Positions 32,085-41,073 of a stretch of DNA of 64,000 nucleotides are shown here, piece by piece (the first letter of the stretch is position 1; each line of letters begins with the position of its first letter). The position numbers were made by a program, and so were the translations under genes. The notes beneath the pieces are model-generated. The model had not been told where the DNA came from, made no database searches, and saw only the letters and a list, made by a program, of their open reading frames with translations. Location: positions 124,001 through 188,000 of the forward strand of contig CAZYJR010000003.1 of the NCBI GenBank assembly GCA_964647905.1. Direction: 5' to 3'. Origin of the DNA: CAZYJR01 sp964647905. GTDB taxonomy: Bacteria; Desulfobacterota; DSM-4660; Desulfatiglandales; HGW-15.

Positions 32085-35059
32085 ACTTGGGTTATCTTCC
32101 CCCGGAGCGGGTAGAGCGTCTCCAGTTTTTCCGCTATCCCTTCGGACAACCGCTGTATCAACTCAGAAACAGGCGTCGCACTTCCGAAGGACTGATTCAC
32201 TGCCGCGGAGATACGGCCTGTCTCGGTCTCTATCAGGCGCAGGGAGACCTGAGTCTGAGGACCTGAGTACACTATATTGCCTTTTAGGATCAGCCTGGCG
32301 GCCAGGATTCTGCCAAGCGAAAGGGCGGTGCTGCCATCGGCCAACTCGGAAGTCCCAAGCTTCAGCTCCTCGAGCAATCGATCCAGCAGTGCCCGCTCCA
32401 CGAGTTCAATGCCGCCGTGCTCGAGCAGCTCTTCGGAAATACCCGAGGCGATAACACGCGCCTCTCCTTCCCGCAGCGAATACCCCTCGGTGGTGAAGTC
32501 CATGATCCACAAGGTCAGACGCGGGGAAGTCCAGCCATCGGACGGCGGCACTTCGCGGGGCGGAGACTTCATTCGCTCCAGCAGCTCCTGCACCAGCGAC
32601 TGGATCTCGGCCCTCTTTCGTTGATCCTCGATCGCGCTCAACCTCTTGCGGGTCTCCCTGGCAAACCCCGCGAGCGCCTGATCTTCAGGGGCCAGCTTCC
32701 GGGCCTTTTCCAGCATATCAAGTGCGCTCCGATAGTCTCCCTGCTCCTCCAAGAGGGCGGCCTGGGACAGGTATCCCAGCTTGCCCCGGGGATTCACAGA
32801 GCTCGCCTGCTCGTAGAACTGAAGGGCCCTGGCAGGCTCCTCTTCAATCGATGCAACACGCCCCAACCCGACCAATGCCTCGCCTTTCTGTGATTGCGTG
32901 GCCTCCGGGGCTCGAATCGCGAGCTGATATGAGGCCCGTGCCTCGTTCAATCTCCCCGTTGCCAGGTAAACGTGCCCCCTAATCAAATGGGCCAGAGCCA
33001 GATCCGGATTCCTGCTCTCCAGCCCCCGGCACGCATCCAGTGCAGCCTCGTAATTCCCGGAAGAATAGTGGCTGAGCGCCGCCTTTTCATAATTCTCGAC
33101 TCCCTGCTGAAAGAATCCCGGGTAGACGAACAGCGCCAGCAAGACCATTGCAAGGAGGGCCGCCCCGGCCCCAAGCCAGGCCCATCTCCTTTTTCCGGGG
33201 ACCTCCTTCCCGAAGTCGATCACTTCCTCCCGCGCCCTGACCCCGCCTTCCACCGCCTGCTTGGAGGCCGACTGTTTCGTTTCTTCGAACTCGGCCCCCA
33301 TTGCCTGGTCCATGTAATTGAACGTCGGGTCGCCGTAGAGGAGGTAGCTAGCCCAGACAATGGTTTCCTCGCCGTACTCCTTGATCAAGGCCAGCCTGGC
33401 CTGCCTGATGGCCTCACCTATCGTCTTTCCGGAGAGGGCGTGCTTGTAGCACTCAAGCGCGAACTTGCTGCTGGGCTCATCCAAGATCTCCCAAAACGTG
33501 CCGATGTAATGTTTGACTCCGGCAACCATGAAGGCGTTGGCCAGGCCGAAGATTTCATGCTGAAAGTGTTCATATATGAGCCATCCATCACTGCGTGCCG
33601 ATTGACATGCATTCGAGAATACCAGTGCCGGCATGCTGCCCGTGCCCGCCAGACGCTTGATGTGTTCGGACCTCAAGACCCCGTCGCTCAGCCTCCACCC
33701 GCTGTCTACAGGGTTCTCAGGGTTGTAGTCAGCATGTCCTGCAAAGTGGACCAGATCGAAGTTCTTGATCTTTCCGCGAACGAAATCTGTGCTTATGTTG
33801 TCGGAGTGCATTGAGACGCTGATGAAATCCCTGTATCGATCCAAGAGATTGCGTATTTCAATCCCTTCTTCATAAGCCCCTTTTAGGTCTCCTTCAGGGT
33901 CCGCCAGTATGAGCATCTTGAAAGGCCGACCCAAGGAGCGGCTCTTCGAACCCGTGACGGCCTGCCTTGTCTTCACCAGCCGTCCCATGCTGAAACGCTG
34001 ACAGAGGAACCGCCGGCCGTCATGTAGAAGCTCCCATGGGACGTGGATCAATTGATCGTCCAGGAGGAGCATGAGATGCTCCGCGCCGGTTTCCCTGATC
34101 TTCTCTTTGACGCCCAGGGTGAACAACTCGTCACACAAGACCTGCCCGACCTCTCTGAGCTTGATCAAGACCTCCCGGCTCAGTCTTCCTTTTCTATTCA
34201 CGCTGTTAAGGGTCTCAACCGTTTCATGGCAAAGCGCAGTCAGCCTTTCCATTGAGATATTCATTTCATCGTAGTGTTTGATCGTGCTGGTTTCGTCGGC
34301 GCGCTGCTCATTGGCGCTGATCTTCAGGAGATCAGAAGCACTCAGGGTGACTTCGATGTGGAGCACGGTGAATGCGGCTTCCGGTTTCTTTTCCGCTATG
34401 ATGTCTTGGGCCCGCACCTTGGCCTCATGGCTTACCACTATATCTTCATCCTTCCAAAGCACCCGGTAGAGTTCCACGGATCTCCGCTTCCCCTTGAGCT
34501 CCACCTCGCCGTGAGCCCTGCATATGAGCTCGTCATCGCCGCAGACCTCATCATAAACACTCTTTGAAACCAGTATCTGGTCCTGATGCGCTTGACCCTC
34601 GATGCGAGAGGCTACATTGACCGCATCGCCTGCAATCTGATCCCCGTCCACCAGGATGTCACCCGCATTGATTCCGATCCTGACGTGGATGCTCTCCTCC
34701 TTCCCCGCCGTACGGTTATAGGCCTCAAGGCCCCGCTGGATGTCTATGGATGCCTTGACCGCTGATATCGATGTCACGAATACGGCCATCACCCCGTCAC
34801 CCATGATGTCCAGGACTTTACCCCCATTGCCCTCTATCGCAGGCAGTACGATGTCATGGTGCCTCTGAATCCAGGCCCTGCCGCTGATGTCGCCCACCTT
34901 GTCCACATACTGGGTGAAGCCGCAGACGTCGCTGAAAAGGATCGCCATCTTCTTCCTGAACTTCTGTTGAATCAGCTTATCCAGGCGCTCCCTCTCCCTC
35001 AGGATCTCTTCCATTCGTTCCTTCCGGGCCTCTGAGTTGCCCTTGCTCTCATCATCCAT
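31964..35059 (-). CDS. Nucleotidyl cyclase-CHAT protease-TPR-CsgG fusion protein
   Basis: A 1031-residue multidomain protein. Residues 37-195 are a class III nucleotidyl cyclase with metal-binding Asp44 (LFSDVCGFT) and Asp88 (IMGDGVMAVF) and the transition-state Asn/Arg in NVASRIE. Residues 290-600 contain a CHAT caspase-like protease with dyad His442 (HFAGHADY) and Cys485 (SNACQSA). A single membrane helix (about 625-645) is followed by TPR repeats and a CsgG/FlgO-like domain ending near residue 990, which should be on the far side of the membrane. The last 41 residues come from antisense of a decayed ATPase copy and are not native. The ATG has AAGGAG 7 bases upstream and overlaps the anti-sigma stop by 8 bases. 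Confidence 0.83.
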   Translation of the reverse strand: MDDESKGNSEARKERMEEILRERERLDKLIQQKFRKKMAILFSDVCGFTQYVDKVGDISGRAWIQRHHDIVLPAIEGNGGKVLDIMGDGVMAVFVTSISAVKASIDIQRGLEAYNRTAGKEESIHVRIGINAGDILVDGDQIAGDAVNVASRIEGQAHQDQILVSKSVYDEVCGDDELICRAHGEVELKGKRRSVELYRVLWKDEDIVVSHEAKVRAQDIIAEKKPEAAFTVLHIEVTLSASDLLKISANEQRADETSTIKHYDEMNISMERLTALCHETVETLNSVNRKGRLSREVLIKLREVGQVLCDELFTLGVKEKIRETGAEHLMLLLDDQLIHVPWELLHDGRRFLCQRFSMGRLVKTRQAVTGSKSRSLGRPFKMLILADPEGDLKGAYEEGIEIRNLLDRYRDFISVSMHSDNISTDFVRGKIKNFDLVHFAGHADYNPENPVDSGWRLSDGVLRSEHIKRLAGTGSMPALVFSNACQSARSDGWLIYEHFQHEIFGLANAFMVAGVKHYIGTFWEILDEPSSKFALECYKHALSGKTIGEAIRQARLALIKEYGEETIVWASYLLYGDPTFNYMDQAMGAEFEETKQSASKQAVEGGVRAREEVIDFGKEVPGKRRWAWLGAGAALLAMVLLALFVYPGFFQQGVENYEKAALSHYSSGNYEAALDACRGLESRNPDLALAHLIRGHVYLATGRLNEARASYQLAIRAPEATQSQKGEALVGLGRVASIEEEPARALQFYEQASSVNPRGKLGYLSQAALLEEQGDYRSALDMLEKARKLAPEDQALAGFARETRKRLSAIEDQRKRAEIQSLVQELLERMKSPPREVPPSDGWTSPRLTLWIMDFTTEGYSLREGEARVIASGISEELLEHGGIELVERALLDRLLEELKLGTSELADGSTALSLGRILAARLILKGNIVYSGPQTQVSLRLIETETGRISAAVNQSFGSATPVSELIQRLSEGIAEKLETLYPLRGKITQVPLHGRPDPGLCSHSQEISSPGWRSCRPVSDLSMPRPERS

Positions 35060-35699
35060 TGGGAGACTCCTTGATCTCAAAATGGTATCTTCCAAGCACC
35101 TCACCATTCATTGTAAAGATCAGGCTGTAATGCCCGAACCGGGTGTTTTCAAACAGGACATAATCGTCTCCAAGGAGGTAAGAGGAAATCTCCCTGCCGC
35201 CCCTTGCAAGGGTGACTCTGACGCCGTCCGCCGGCTCTCTATTGAGCACCCGTACGCGTATATCAGCCCTACTATCACCTATTTTCTCGATCTCGATCTC
35301 AGCCTCCATTTCCTCGAGAGCCTTTCTCAAACTGATCAAATCCTTGGATACCAAGATCCTTGATCCCCTAATCGGTGAGAACTGCCAGCCGCCCGGGAAG
35401 GGGAGCTTAAAGCCGGAGAGCAGGGTCTTCAGCCTCCTCTTGGCCGCTGACCACGAATAAATACGTGATCCCCGGCCCCGCCGGATCACCAGATCCACAG
35501 CCGCTTCAGTGACCCGGCTCGGGACCCCTTCAAGCTCTCTGCAATCCCTCCTGCAGCCCAGGCGACCGCCCGCCACAAGCTCCTCCAGGCACAGCTCGCA
35601 CTCGGCGAGGTGGGCTTCCAGTTCATTCCTACCCGCATCCTGCAGCCGCCCCTCCAGATAATCGGCCAGCATTTCCTCGTTCGCATGTAATCCTTTCAT
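35052..35699 (-). CDS. Zinc-finger anti-sigma factor-like protein
   Basis: A 215-residue protein whose N-terminus has the zf-HC2 anti-sigma signature: a helix LADYLEGRL, then HLAECELCLEEL with the His-x3-Cys-x2-Cys zinc ligands at about residues 30-38. The C-terminal 90 residues form a beta-rich, Ig-like domain. No membrane helix is visible, so unlike most anti-sigma factors it is probably cytoplasmic. The ATG at 35699 has GAGG 8 bases upstream; a GTG at 35720 overlapping the sigma stop is the alternative. It should bind the sigma factor encoded directly upstream. Confidence 0.75.
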   Translation of the reverse strand: MKGLHANEEMLADYLEGRLQDAGRNELEAHLAECELCLEELVAGGRLGCRRDCRELEGVPSRVTEAAVDLVIRRGRGSRIYSWSAAKRRLKTLLSGFKLPFPGGWQFSPIRGSRILVSKDLISLRKALEEMEAEIEIEKIGDSRADIRVRVLNREPADGVRVTLARGGREISSYLLGDDYVLFENTRFGHYSLIFTMNGEVLGRYHFEIKESPNG

Positions 35700-35720
35700 A
35701 GTATAAGCCTCGCTTTTCAC

Positions 35721-36347
35721 TCATTCACCCAAAGCGGCCACATTGGCCTTCAGTCTGTTTATGGCCCTGTGCTTGACGGTGTATGCGTTTCCAACCGAAA
35801 TCCGCATGGCCGAGGCCACCTGTTCCAGGGTGAGTCCTTGATCGAAATGAAGCCTGATAAACAGCCGATCTCTCGGAGAAAGGTCTTGGATTCCTTGCTG
35901 CAGTATACGTCCTCGTCTCTCCTCCTCCAGCAGCTCCAGAGGCCCTGCCCCTTCCCCCCGCATGATCTCCGAAATGTCCTCAATGCTCTGCCTGTTCTTG
36001 TTCGACCCCCAGGCCGGGGCGTCGTGTCCTTTTTTTCTAAGGTGGTTAAGAACGATCCGCACAGTAACCAGCCTTATCCACGAGGCCGGGCTGCACCCGT
36101 TCCTGCCCTCATACTGCTTGAGCTTTCGGCATCCCCGGTCGAAAAGCTCAACAAAAACCGTATGGTGAAGATCCTCCAGGTCCGGCCTATTGTATGGAAT
36201 GTTCTTTATGATGTATGTCGATTGCACATAGTGATAAACTAGGTTCGAAAACCGCCTCACAAAGGCCTCCCGGGCCTCCCGGTTCCCCGAGATGCATCCG
36301 GACAACAAATGCCGATCTTTTTCTACTGAATCCACAGCGTTCCGCAC
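35721..36347 (-). CDS. ECF-like RNA polymerase sigma factor
   Basis: A 208-residue sigma70-family protein of the extracytoplasmic-function type. Region 2 spans about residues 22-105 (DLEDLHHTVFVELF, SWIRLVTVRIVLNHLRKK) and region 4 about 150-205 (LTLEQVASAMRISVGNAYTVKHRAINRL). Region 3 is missing, as expected. The GTG start has no clear ribosome site. It lies 23 bases after the CsgG-like lipoprotein gene and directly before the anti-sigma gene. It probably directs this operon and further genes elsewhere. Confidence 0.87.
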   Translation of the reverse strand: MRNAVDSVEKDRHLLSGCISGNREAREAFVRRFSNLVYHYVQSTYIIKNIPYNRPDLEDLHHTVFVELFDRGCRKLKQYEGRNGCSPASWIRLVTVRIVLNHLRKKGHDAPAWGSNKNRQSIEDISEIMRGEGAGPLELLEEERRGRILQQGIQDLSPRDRLFIRLHFDQGLTLEQVASAMRISVGNAYTVKHRAINRLKANVAALGE

Positions 36348-36370
36348 TTACAACCGGATATCGGAAAGTC

Positions 36371-38410
36371 TCATTCCGTTAGGACCTTATCGAGCTGCCT
36401 GATCAACGCTTCCTTCCCGGCAACGAGTTCCGCCTTTGACATCTCCGGCATCAACTGCGTGATGCATGCCCGCCCTATGATGACGTTGTCGGCGCCCAAG
36501 ACCTTGCCGGTCACAGGATGCTTTACGGGCTTCTCCCGGTAGACGATCAACCGCCTTTGGGCCCTGACCTTGTCCTTGCCGAGATCCGTGAATATGGCAT
36601 TACCCTTTCGCTCGACCACTATCCCTTCAACCAGGGGAAAGTCGTGGTGAAACTTGATGGCCATTCCTTCCGCCAGGGATTTGACCGCCCGATGGTCCTT
36701 GGCCTCATCATAGACATCTTCCGTGGCCAGTATCTCCGATGTCTCCGTATCCACCAGCCTCCCCACTATCTCCACCCCCGAGGCGGTCTCTATGATACTC
36801 CCTGCGATGACTCCGCCGGCGGCTATCAATCTGCCCAGCCTGAGCGCGGTGGCCTGATCCACGAGTGCGGTTTGGCTCAGGTTCTGCTCCTGAAGGATTA
36901 CATCCAGCTTATCCCGCTCCACCACCCTGAAACGGTCCTGATCGACCAAGGCGTCAATCAAGGTGTCCTGAAAGGCGAGGCTGATCTCCGAGGCCAGCCC
37001 CTTCTGCTCAAAGGGTGCCACGGTGAGGCTCAGGCGCTCTTCGAGCTGCAAGGCCTCGGGCACCTCCCTTAACACTTTGATCTCCTTGGTCCCCCTGTTG
37101 CCCGCCTCGTCCCTGGCCTCGATCAGAATCCTGTTCTCACCCCTGTCCAGTTCGGCAACATGACTGAAAAAGATGCTCTTGCCCTTGCGCCGCAGGAGGG
37201 AGCGGTCATTGAGGGTCAGCTCTTCAATCCTGCTCTCGTCCCTGACTTCCCCTTGGAGATATATCTTTTCCAAGAAGACGGTCTGCCGGTCTGTCCAGCC
37301 GCTAAGTCTTATCCGCGGCGGCCGGTCGTCCTTCGGGCCGAAGATCCCGGCAAGCAGATTCTCCCCCGCCCCCTGTCCGGCCGAGGCGACCATTACAGGC
37401 GAATGATCCGCTCTCCCGGCCGCCTGTGCGACGGGCACCTCTGCGGATGTGGCGTTTCCCAGCCGGTCGACCGCCCGTATCTCCACATCCCCCCTCCCGA
37501 CAGGCACGCTCCTTACAAAGGATATCTCCATACCTTCGCCTATCGGCTCGGATCGTCCGTCAATGATGAGCTCGGCCATCCCGGATTCATCATACACCGA
37601 GCCGGATATCACCACCGCCGTCCCTGCTCCGGCCCCATCCGGCTTCACCTCCTCCAGGGTGATCATAGGACCCAGTTGATCCACATGGATCAAGATCTCG
37701 CGCCTGCTCACCCCGCCCAGGAGGTTCTCCGCCTCCACCTCCACGCGGTGCATCCCCTGGGAGAGCGACAAGGCCTTGCTGAAGGGGACCCTCCTCTTGG
37801 AGAGCTCCAAAAACAAAGGCTCCTCGTTGATGGTGATGCCGGAGACAAAGGACTCGTCCTCGGCCACCCCGGATATTACTAATCTGTCTTTCCGGGTCCA
37901 TATTTCATCCTCTTGAATATCCAGGGTCAGCCTTGGAGGCGTAACCGCCCTTGCTTCCTTCTCGATCAGCTCTTTCCGTACACGATCCAGGTAAAACATG
38001 GCCTTTGCCGAGGGGAATTGGCTGAGTGACAACTCGAGCTCCCTCTCGGCCGCCTCCAGGTTCTCCATCCTGTAGTGGACGACGCCCGACTCCCTGTGGG
38101 GGAAATAGTCGATGAAATGCATACCATAGGTGCGGGCCATTCTCTGATCCTCGTCCCTCTGCTCCAGGGCCTTCTTCAGATCAGAGAGGGCCTCCTCATA
38201 GAACTCCCCATCCATGAAAGAAAGAGCCCGTTCATAGTAATTCCACCATCGGTGCCGAAAAGCACCCTGGACCCTGCCGTACACTTTCCCGTCCTTGATA
38301 TGGACCGGTGGTGCGGTGGTCTCGGCGCCGCAACCGACCAAGAAGTACACACCGGCGGCTCCCACAAGAAACAAGAGGCGGTCCCTGATCCTTCTCTTTC
38401 CGAAGAGCAC
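36371..38410 (-). CDS. CsgG-like outer-membrane lipoprotein
   Basis: An approximately 679-residue lipoprotein. A basic N-terminus and hydrophobic helix end in a lipobox, FLVGCG, about 27 residues in. Next are TPR-like helices (ALSFMDGEFYEEALSDLKKAL), three Ig-like beta domains, and a CsgG domain at about residues 465-590 (VERDKLDVILQEQNLSQ, LGRLIAAGGVIAGSI). CsgG proteins form outer-membrane pores for curli export; many CsgG-domain relatives are envelope lipoproteins of unknown role. The GTG at 38410 follows a GGGGG run; a TTG at 38434 overlapping the upstream pseudogene stop is possible. The sigma factor gene follows 23 bases on. Its CsgG part is related to the C-terminus of the cyclase-CHAT protein. 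Confidence 0.78.
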   Translation of the reverse strand: MLFGKRRIRDRLLFLVGAAGVYFLVGCGAETTAPPVHIKDGKVYGRVQGAFRHRWWNYYERALSFMDGEFYEEALSDLKKALEQRDEDQRMARTYGMHFIDYFPHRESGVVHYRMENLEAAERELELSLSQFPSAKAMFYLDRVRKELIEKEARAVTPPRLTLDIQEDEIWTRKDRLVISGVAEDESFVSGITINEEPLFLELSKRRVPFSKALSLSQGMHRVEVEAENLLGGVSRREILIHVDQLGPMITLEEVKPDGAGAGTAVVISGSVYDESGMAELIIDGRSEPIGEGMEISFVRSVPVGRGDVEIRAVDRLGNATSAEVPVAQAAGRADHSPVMVASAGQGAGENLLAGIFGPKDDRPPRIRLSGWTDRQTVFLEKIYLQGEVRDESRIEELTLNDRSLLRRKGKSIFFSHVAELDRGENRILIEARDEAGNRGTKEIKVLREVPEALQLEERLSLTVAPFEQKGLASEISLAFQDTLIDALVDQDRFRVVERDKLDVILQEQNLSQTALVDQATALRLGRLIAAGGVIAGSIIETASGVEIVGRLVDTETSEILATEDVYDEAKDHRAVKSLAEGMAIKFHHDFPLVEGIVVERKGNAIFTDLGKDKVRAQRRLIVYREKPVKHPVTGKVLGADNVIIGRACITQLMPEMSKAELVAGKEALIRQLDKVLTE

Positions 38411-38430
38411 GCAAACCCCCTTTGTGGAGA

Positions 38431-38700
38431 TCAAAAGTGATGGATCACCGAGACATATATCTGATGCTGATCCACGTCCTGTACCGGCTGGTCGTCCCCC
38501 ACGGTGAACGAGGCCGTCTGCACATCTCTCCCAAACCGGTACTGATAGGCGATGTCGAATACGAATCTCTCATAGGAAACCCCTGATCCAAGAGCGATCC
38601 CGAAAAAAGTCTCGGGGTTGTTCTCAGAAGGCTCGGGTAAGAGGGACCGTTTGCTGCCTCTATTCCGGCGGGCCGCATGGACTGAATCGTGGGCGAACGT
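38431..38700 (-). pseudogene. Remnant of a FadL-like outer-membrane barrel gene
   Basis: Encodes only the last 60 or so residues of a barrel protein like that at 46084: FDIAYQYRFGRDV, then QDVDQHQIYVSVIHHF, with the C-terminal Phe expected of outer-membrane barrels. Upstream, similarity is lost and appears to change frame near 38640. It sits between the CsgG-like lipoprotein and the Asp-box protein. Confidence 0.75.
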
Positions 38701-38786
38701 CTTCTCATACAGGCCCTGTGCAGACATTGCGTGAAGGCGCCCTGGAAGAGGCGCTGGGCCGCGGAGAAAAAGGGGCTTTCGTTTCC

Positions 38787-41039
38787 CTATCGCTGCCCGG
38801 CAACATGTTGGAGCACGAAAACAGCTTCGGCCAAGCCGATTCTGCCGTCGCCGTTGACGTCGGCGCAAATATCGAAGGCCGCTTCGGGCGGCATGGTGCA
38901 AATCAGTTTCATCGCAAGGACGCCGTCACTCAGATCGATACTGCCATTGCCGTCAACATCCCCCGTATCCGCAATCGCCCGGCTCCATACGCCCCTAGCT
39001 GTGGTACCCGCATAGAGTCTCTTTTGGGGCCCGGAGCCCAAGGCCAATCGATGAATGGAGGGGGTGGGGATGGGAAAGCCCAGGGCGGTCCATTGATTTT
39101 GATCGAATCTGGAAAAAAACACGCCTTCGTCCTTCGTGCCGGCGTAAAGCGTGTCCGGCGTCGTGGTTCGATCAACGGCCAACGCGGTGATATCGTCGCT
39201 GGGCAAGCCGGCCAGCTTCTCCCAATCCGGATCCGCATTCGCGCCCAGCCACTGCCACAGCCCGTCTTCAGCCGCGACAAAGACGGTGGAATTCGAATCG
39301 ACCGCGATATCCCGCACGTCTCCGAAATCCGGGGCAATGATGTCAAAACTTCCCACACTCTCTTGCCAGATATTGCGGTGCCTGAACACCTGACCTCGCT
39401 CCTGGGAACCCCAATAGGCGATATCCGGGTCGTTGGGATCGAGCGCCAGGGCAAACACCCTGGTCATGATACCGTCCCAATTCTGCCCGCCGTCGATGCT
39501 CCTGGCCAGAAAACCGGGTTCTTTCTGCGCCCCGACAAGAATGGCATCTGAGTTGTTTTCCCTTATCCGAATCGCCATGGTTTTGTTAGTGCCGCCGTTG
39601 GTCAGATGAACACAATTGATCGCCGCCCATGAGACGCCCTCATCGATGCTCTTGTAAACAAAATAGTCGTATCCGTGCTGGTACCCCTCCCCGATCCAGA
39701 CCGTTTTCGGATTCAAGGGATCGCAGGCCACCGCAGACAGGTCGACCGGACCGGAGTCGAGATAATGCCAGGAAACCCCTGCGTCTGTGGATTTGGCGAG
39801 GGGAAAGTCCCCCTGCACCGTCGCATAGACGGTGTCCGATGAGCCGGGAACGACCGCTATATCCTCGATAAAGGTACTGATCATTCCATGGCTCGAAAAC
39901 CCCCAGGTGCGGGCACCGTCCTCGGACATGAACACCCCTTCGGCGGACCCCGCTATCATCTCTGTAGCCGAGGAGATCACCATGTCAGAAAGGGGGCCCG
40001 GCGGAAGACCGCTTGTGGCTTGCCGGGACCACGTTTCACCGCCGTCCGTGGTCTTATAGAACTCTGCATCGGGCTCGTAGTGAGCAGCATACACAACATC
40101 CGGATCTATAGGTGAGACCGTGAGGTCGACGATCGGAAAGGACAAATCCATGCCGATCTGCCGCCAAGTTTCTCCCCGGTCCGTGCTTTTGTAAATACGG
40201 CTCTCCCCGGATCTTGCATAGATGGCCGCCGGGCTGAAGCCCTCAGGCGTCATGACCAGCTCGTCGACGTCCTGACCGGTGCCTTCTCCGACGTCTTTGC
40301 CGGTCCAGGTGGCCCCTGCGTCCGTGCTCTTGTAGACCTGCTTGTCCCAGCCCTTCACCCCGGCATAGACGATCCGGGAGTCGTCGGAGTCCACGAGGAG
40401 GGAAAGGACACAATTTCCCGAAGCATACTCCTCCACCTCCAGGGCGACTTCCCATGTTTCTCCGCCGTCGCTGCTCTTGTAGACCCTGCCGGGCTGGGAA
40501 TAGACCCGGTGCCCGGTGCCGGCATACAGCACATTCGACTTGGTGGGATCGACGGCAATGTCATTGATCGTGAGCCCGGCCAATCCCTTTCGGCTCCAGG
40601 TTTCTCCGCCGTCGGTGCTCTTGAAAAGGCCCTTTTCTTCGGTGCCCGCGTAAACAACGGCCGGATCATCGTGGGCGATTCGAATCACCGTTACGCTGGC
40701 TTCCCTAATGCGGGTCTCCTCACCCTCTATGACATCCGGAAATCCGGTTCGCCGCCAGGTCGCGCCGCCGTCCACGCTCTTGAAGACAGCGGTGTTCGTG
40801 CCCGCGTAAATGATATCCGAGTCGGTCTGGGCCATCTCCAGGCAGACGATATCGCCGCCGAAGGGGCCGCCGGAGGTCCAAACCGAGGCGGATGAAGGGG
40901 CTCCTGCAAAGACAAAACAGACACCCAAAAGAGTCGAGCAAGAGAGCAGGCGCTTTTCCGAACGCGCGGGGAAGCCCCTGAATGCAAGTGAAAAAAAAGA
41001 TATCTTCTTTGCACTGAAGAAAAGGACCAAGAAACTCAT
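38787..41039 (-). CDS. Secreted Asp-box repeat protein with C-terminal dockerin
   Basis: A 750-residue exported protein. An unusually long N-terminal leader has a hydrophobic segment ending near residue 52 (SSASVW). The main part is a beta-propeller of the sortilin/BNR type with about ten Asp-box motifs (KSTDGGETW, KSSDGGETW and variants), often found in sialidases, plant-cell-wall glycosidases and photosystem-assembly-like proteins; no catalytic glycosidase residues could be assigned. The last 58 residues are a paired dockerin-like module: GDVDGNGSIDLSDGV, then ADVNGDGRIGLAEAVFVLQ. AAGGAG lies 6 bases before the ATG. It follows the giant dockerin protein gene at 41074. Confidence 0.8.
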   Translation of the reverse strand: MSFLVLFFSAKKISFFSLAFRGFPARSEKRLLSCSTLLGVCFVFAGAPSSASVWTSGGPFGGDIVCLEMAQTDSDIIYAGTNTAVFKSVDGGATWRRTGFPDVIEGEETRIREASVTVIRIAHDDPAVVYAGTEEKGLFKSTDGGETWSRKGLAGLTINDIAVDPTKSNVLYAGTGHRVYSQPGRVYKSSDGGETWEVALEVEEYASGNCVLSLLVDSDDSRIVYAGVKGWDKQVYKSTDAGATWTGKDVGEGTGQDVDELVMTPEGFSPAAIYARSGESRIYKSTDRGETWRQIGMDLSFPIVDLTVSPIDPDVVYAAHYEPDAEFYKTTDGGETWSRQATSGLPPGPLSDMVISSATEMIAGSAEGVFMSEDGARTWGFSSHGMISTFIEDIAVVPGSSDTVYATVQGDFPLAKSTDAGVSWHYLDSGPVDLSAVACDPLNPKTVWIGEGYQHGYDYFVYKSIDEGVSWAAINCVHLTNGGTNKTMAIRIRENNSDAILVGAQKEPGFLARSIDGGQNWDGIMTRVFALALDPNDPDIAYWGSQERGQVFRHRNIWQESVGSFDIIAPDFGDVRDIAVDSNSTVFVAAEDGLWQWLGANADPDWEKLAGLPSDDITALAVDRTTTPDTLYAGTKDEGVFFSRFDQNQWTALGFPIPTPSIHRLALGSGPQKRLYAGTTARGVWSRAIADTGDVDGNGSIDLSDGVLAMKLICTMPPEAAFDICADVNGDGRIGLAEAVFVLQHVAGQR

Positions 41040-41073
41040 TGACTTCTCCTTCTGATTCCCCCTCTGTTCTTGA

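Noticed and set aside
38640..38786. A separate small gene extending the barrel remnant to 38901
   Set aside because: The upstream part of the frame is antisense to the end of the Asp-box protein gene and shows no barrel similarity.
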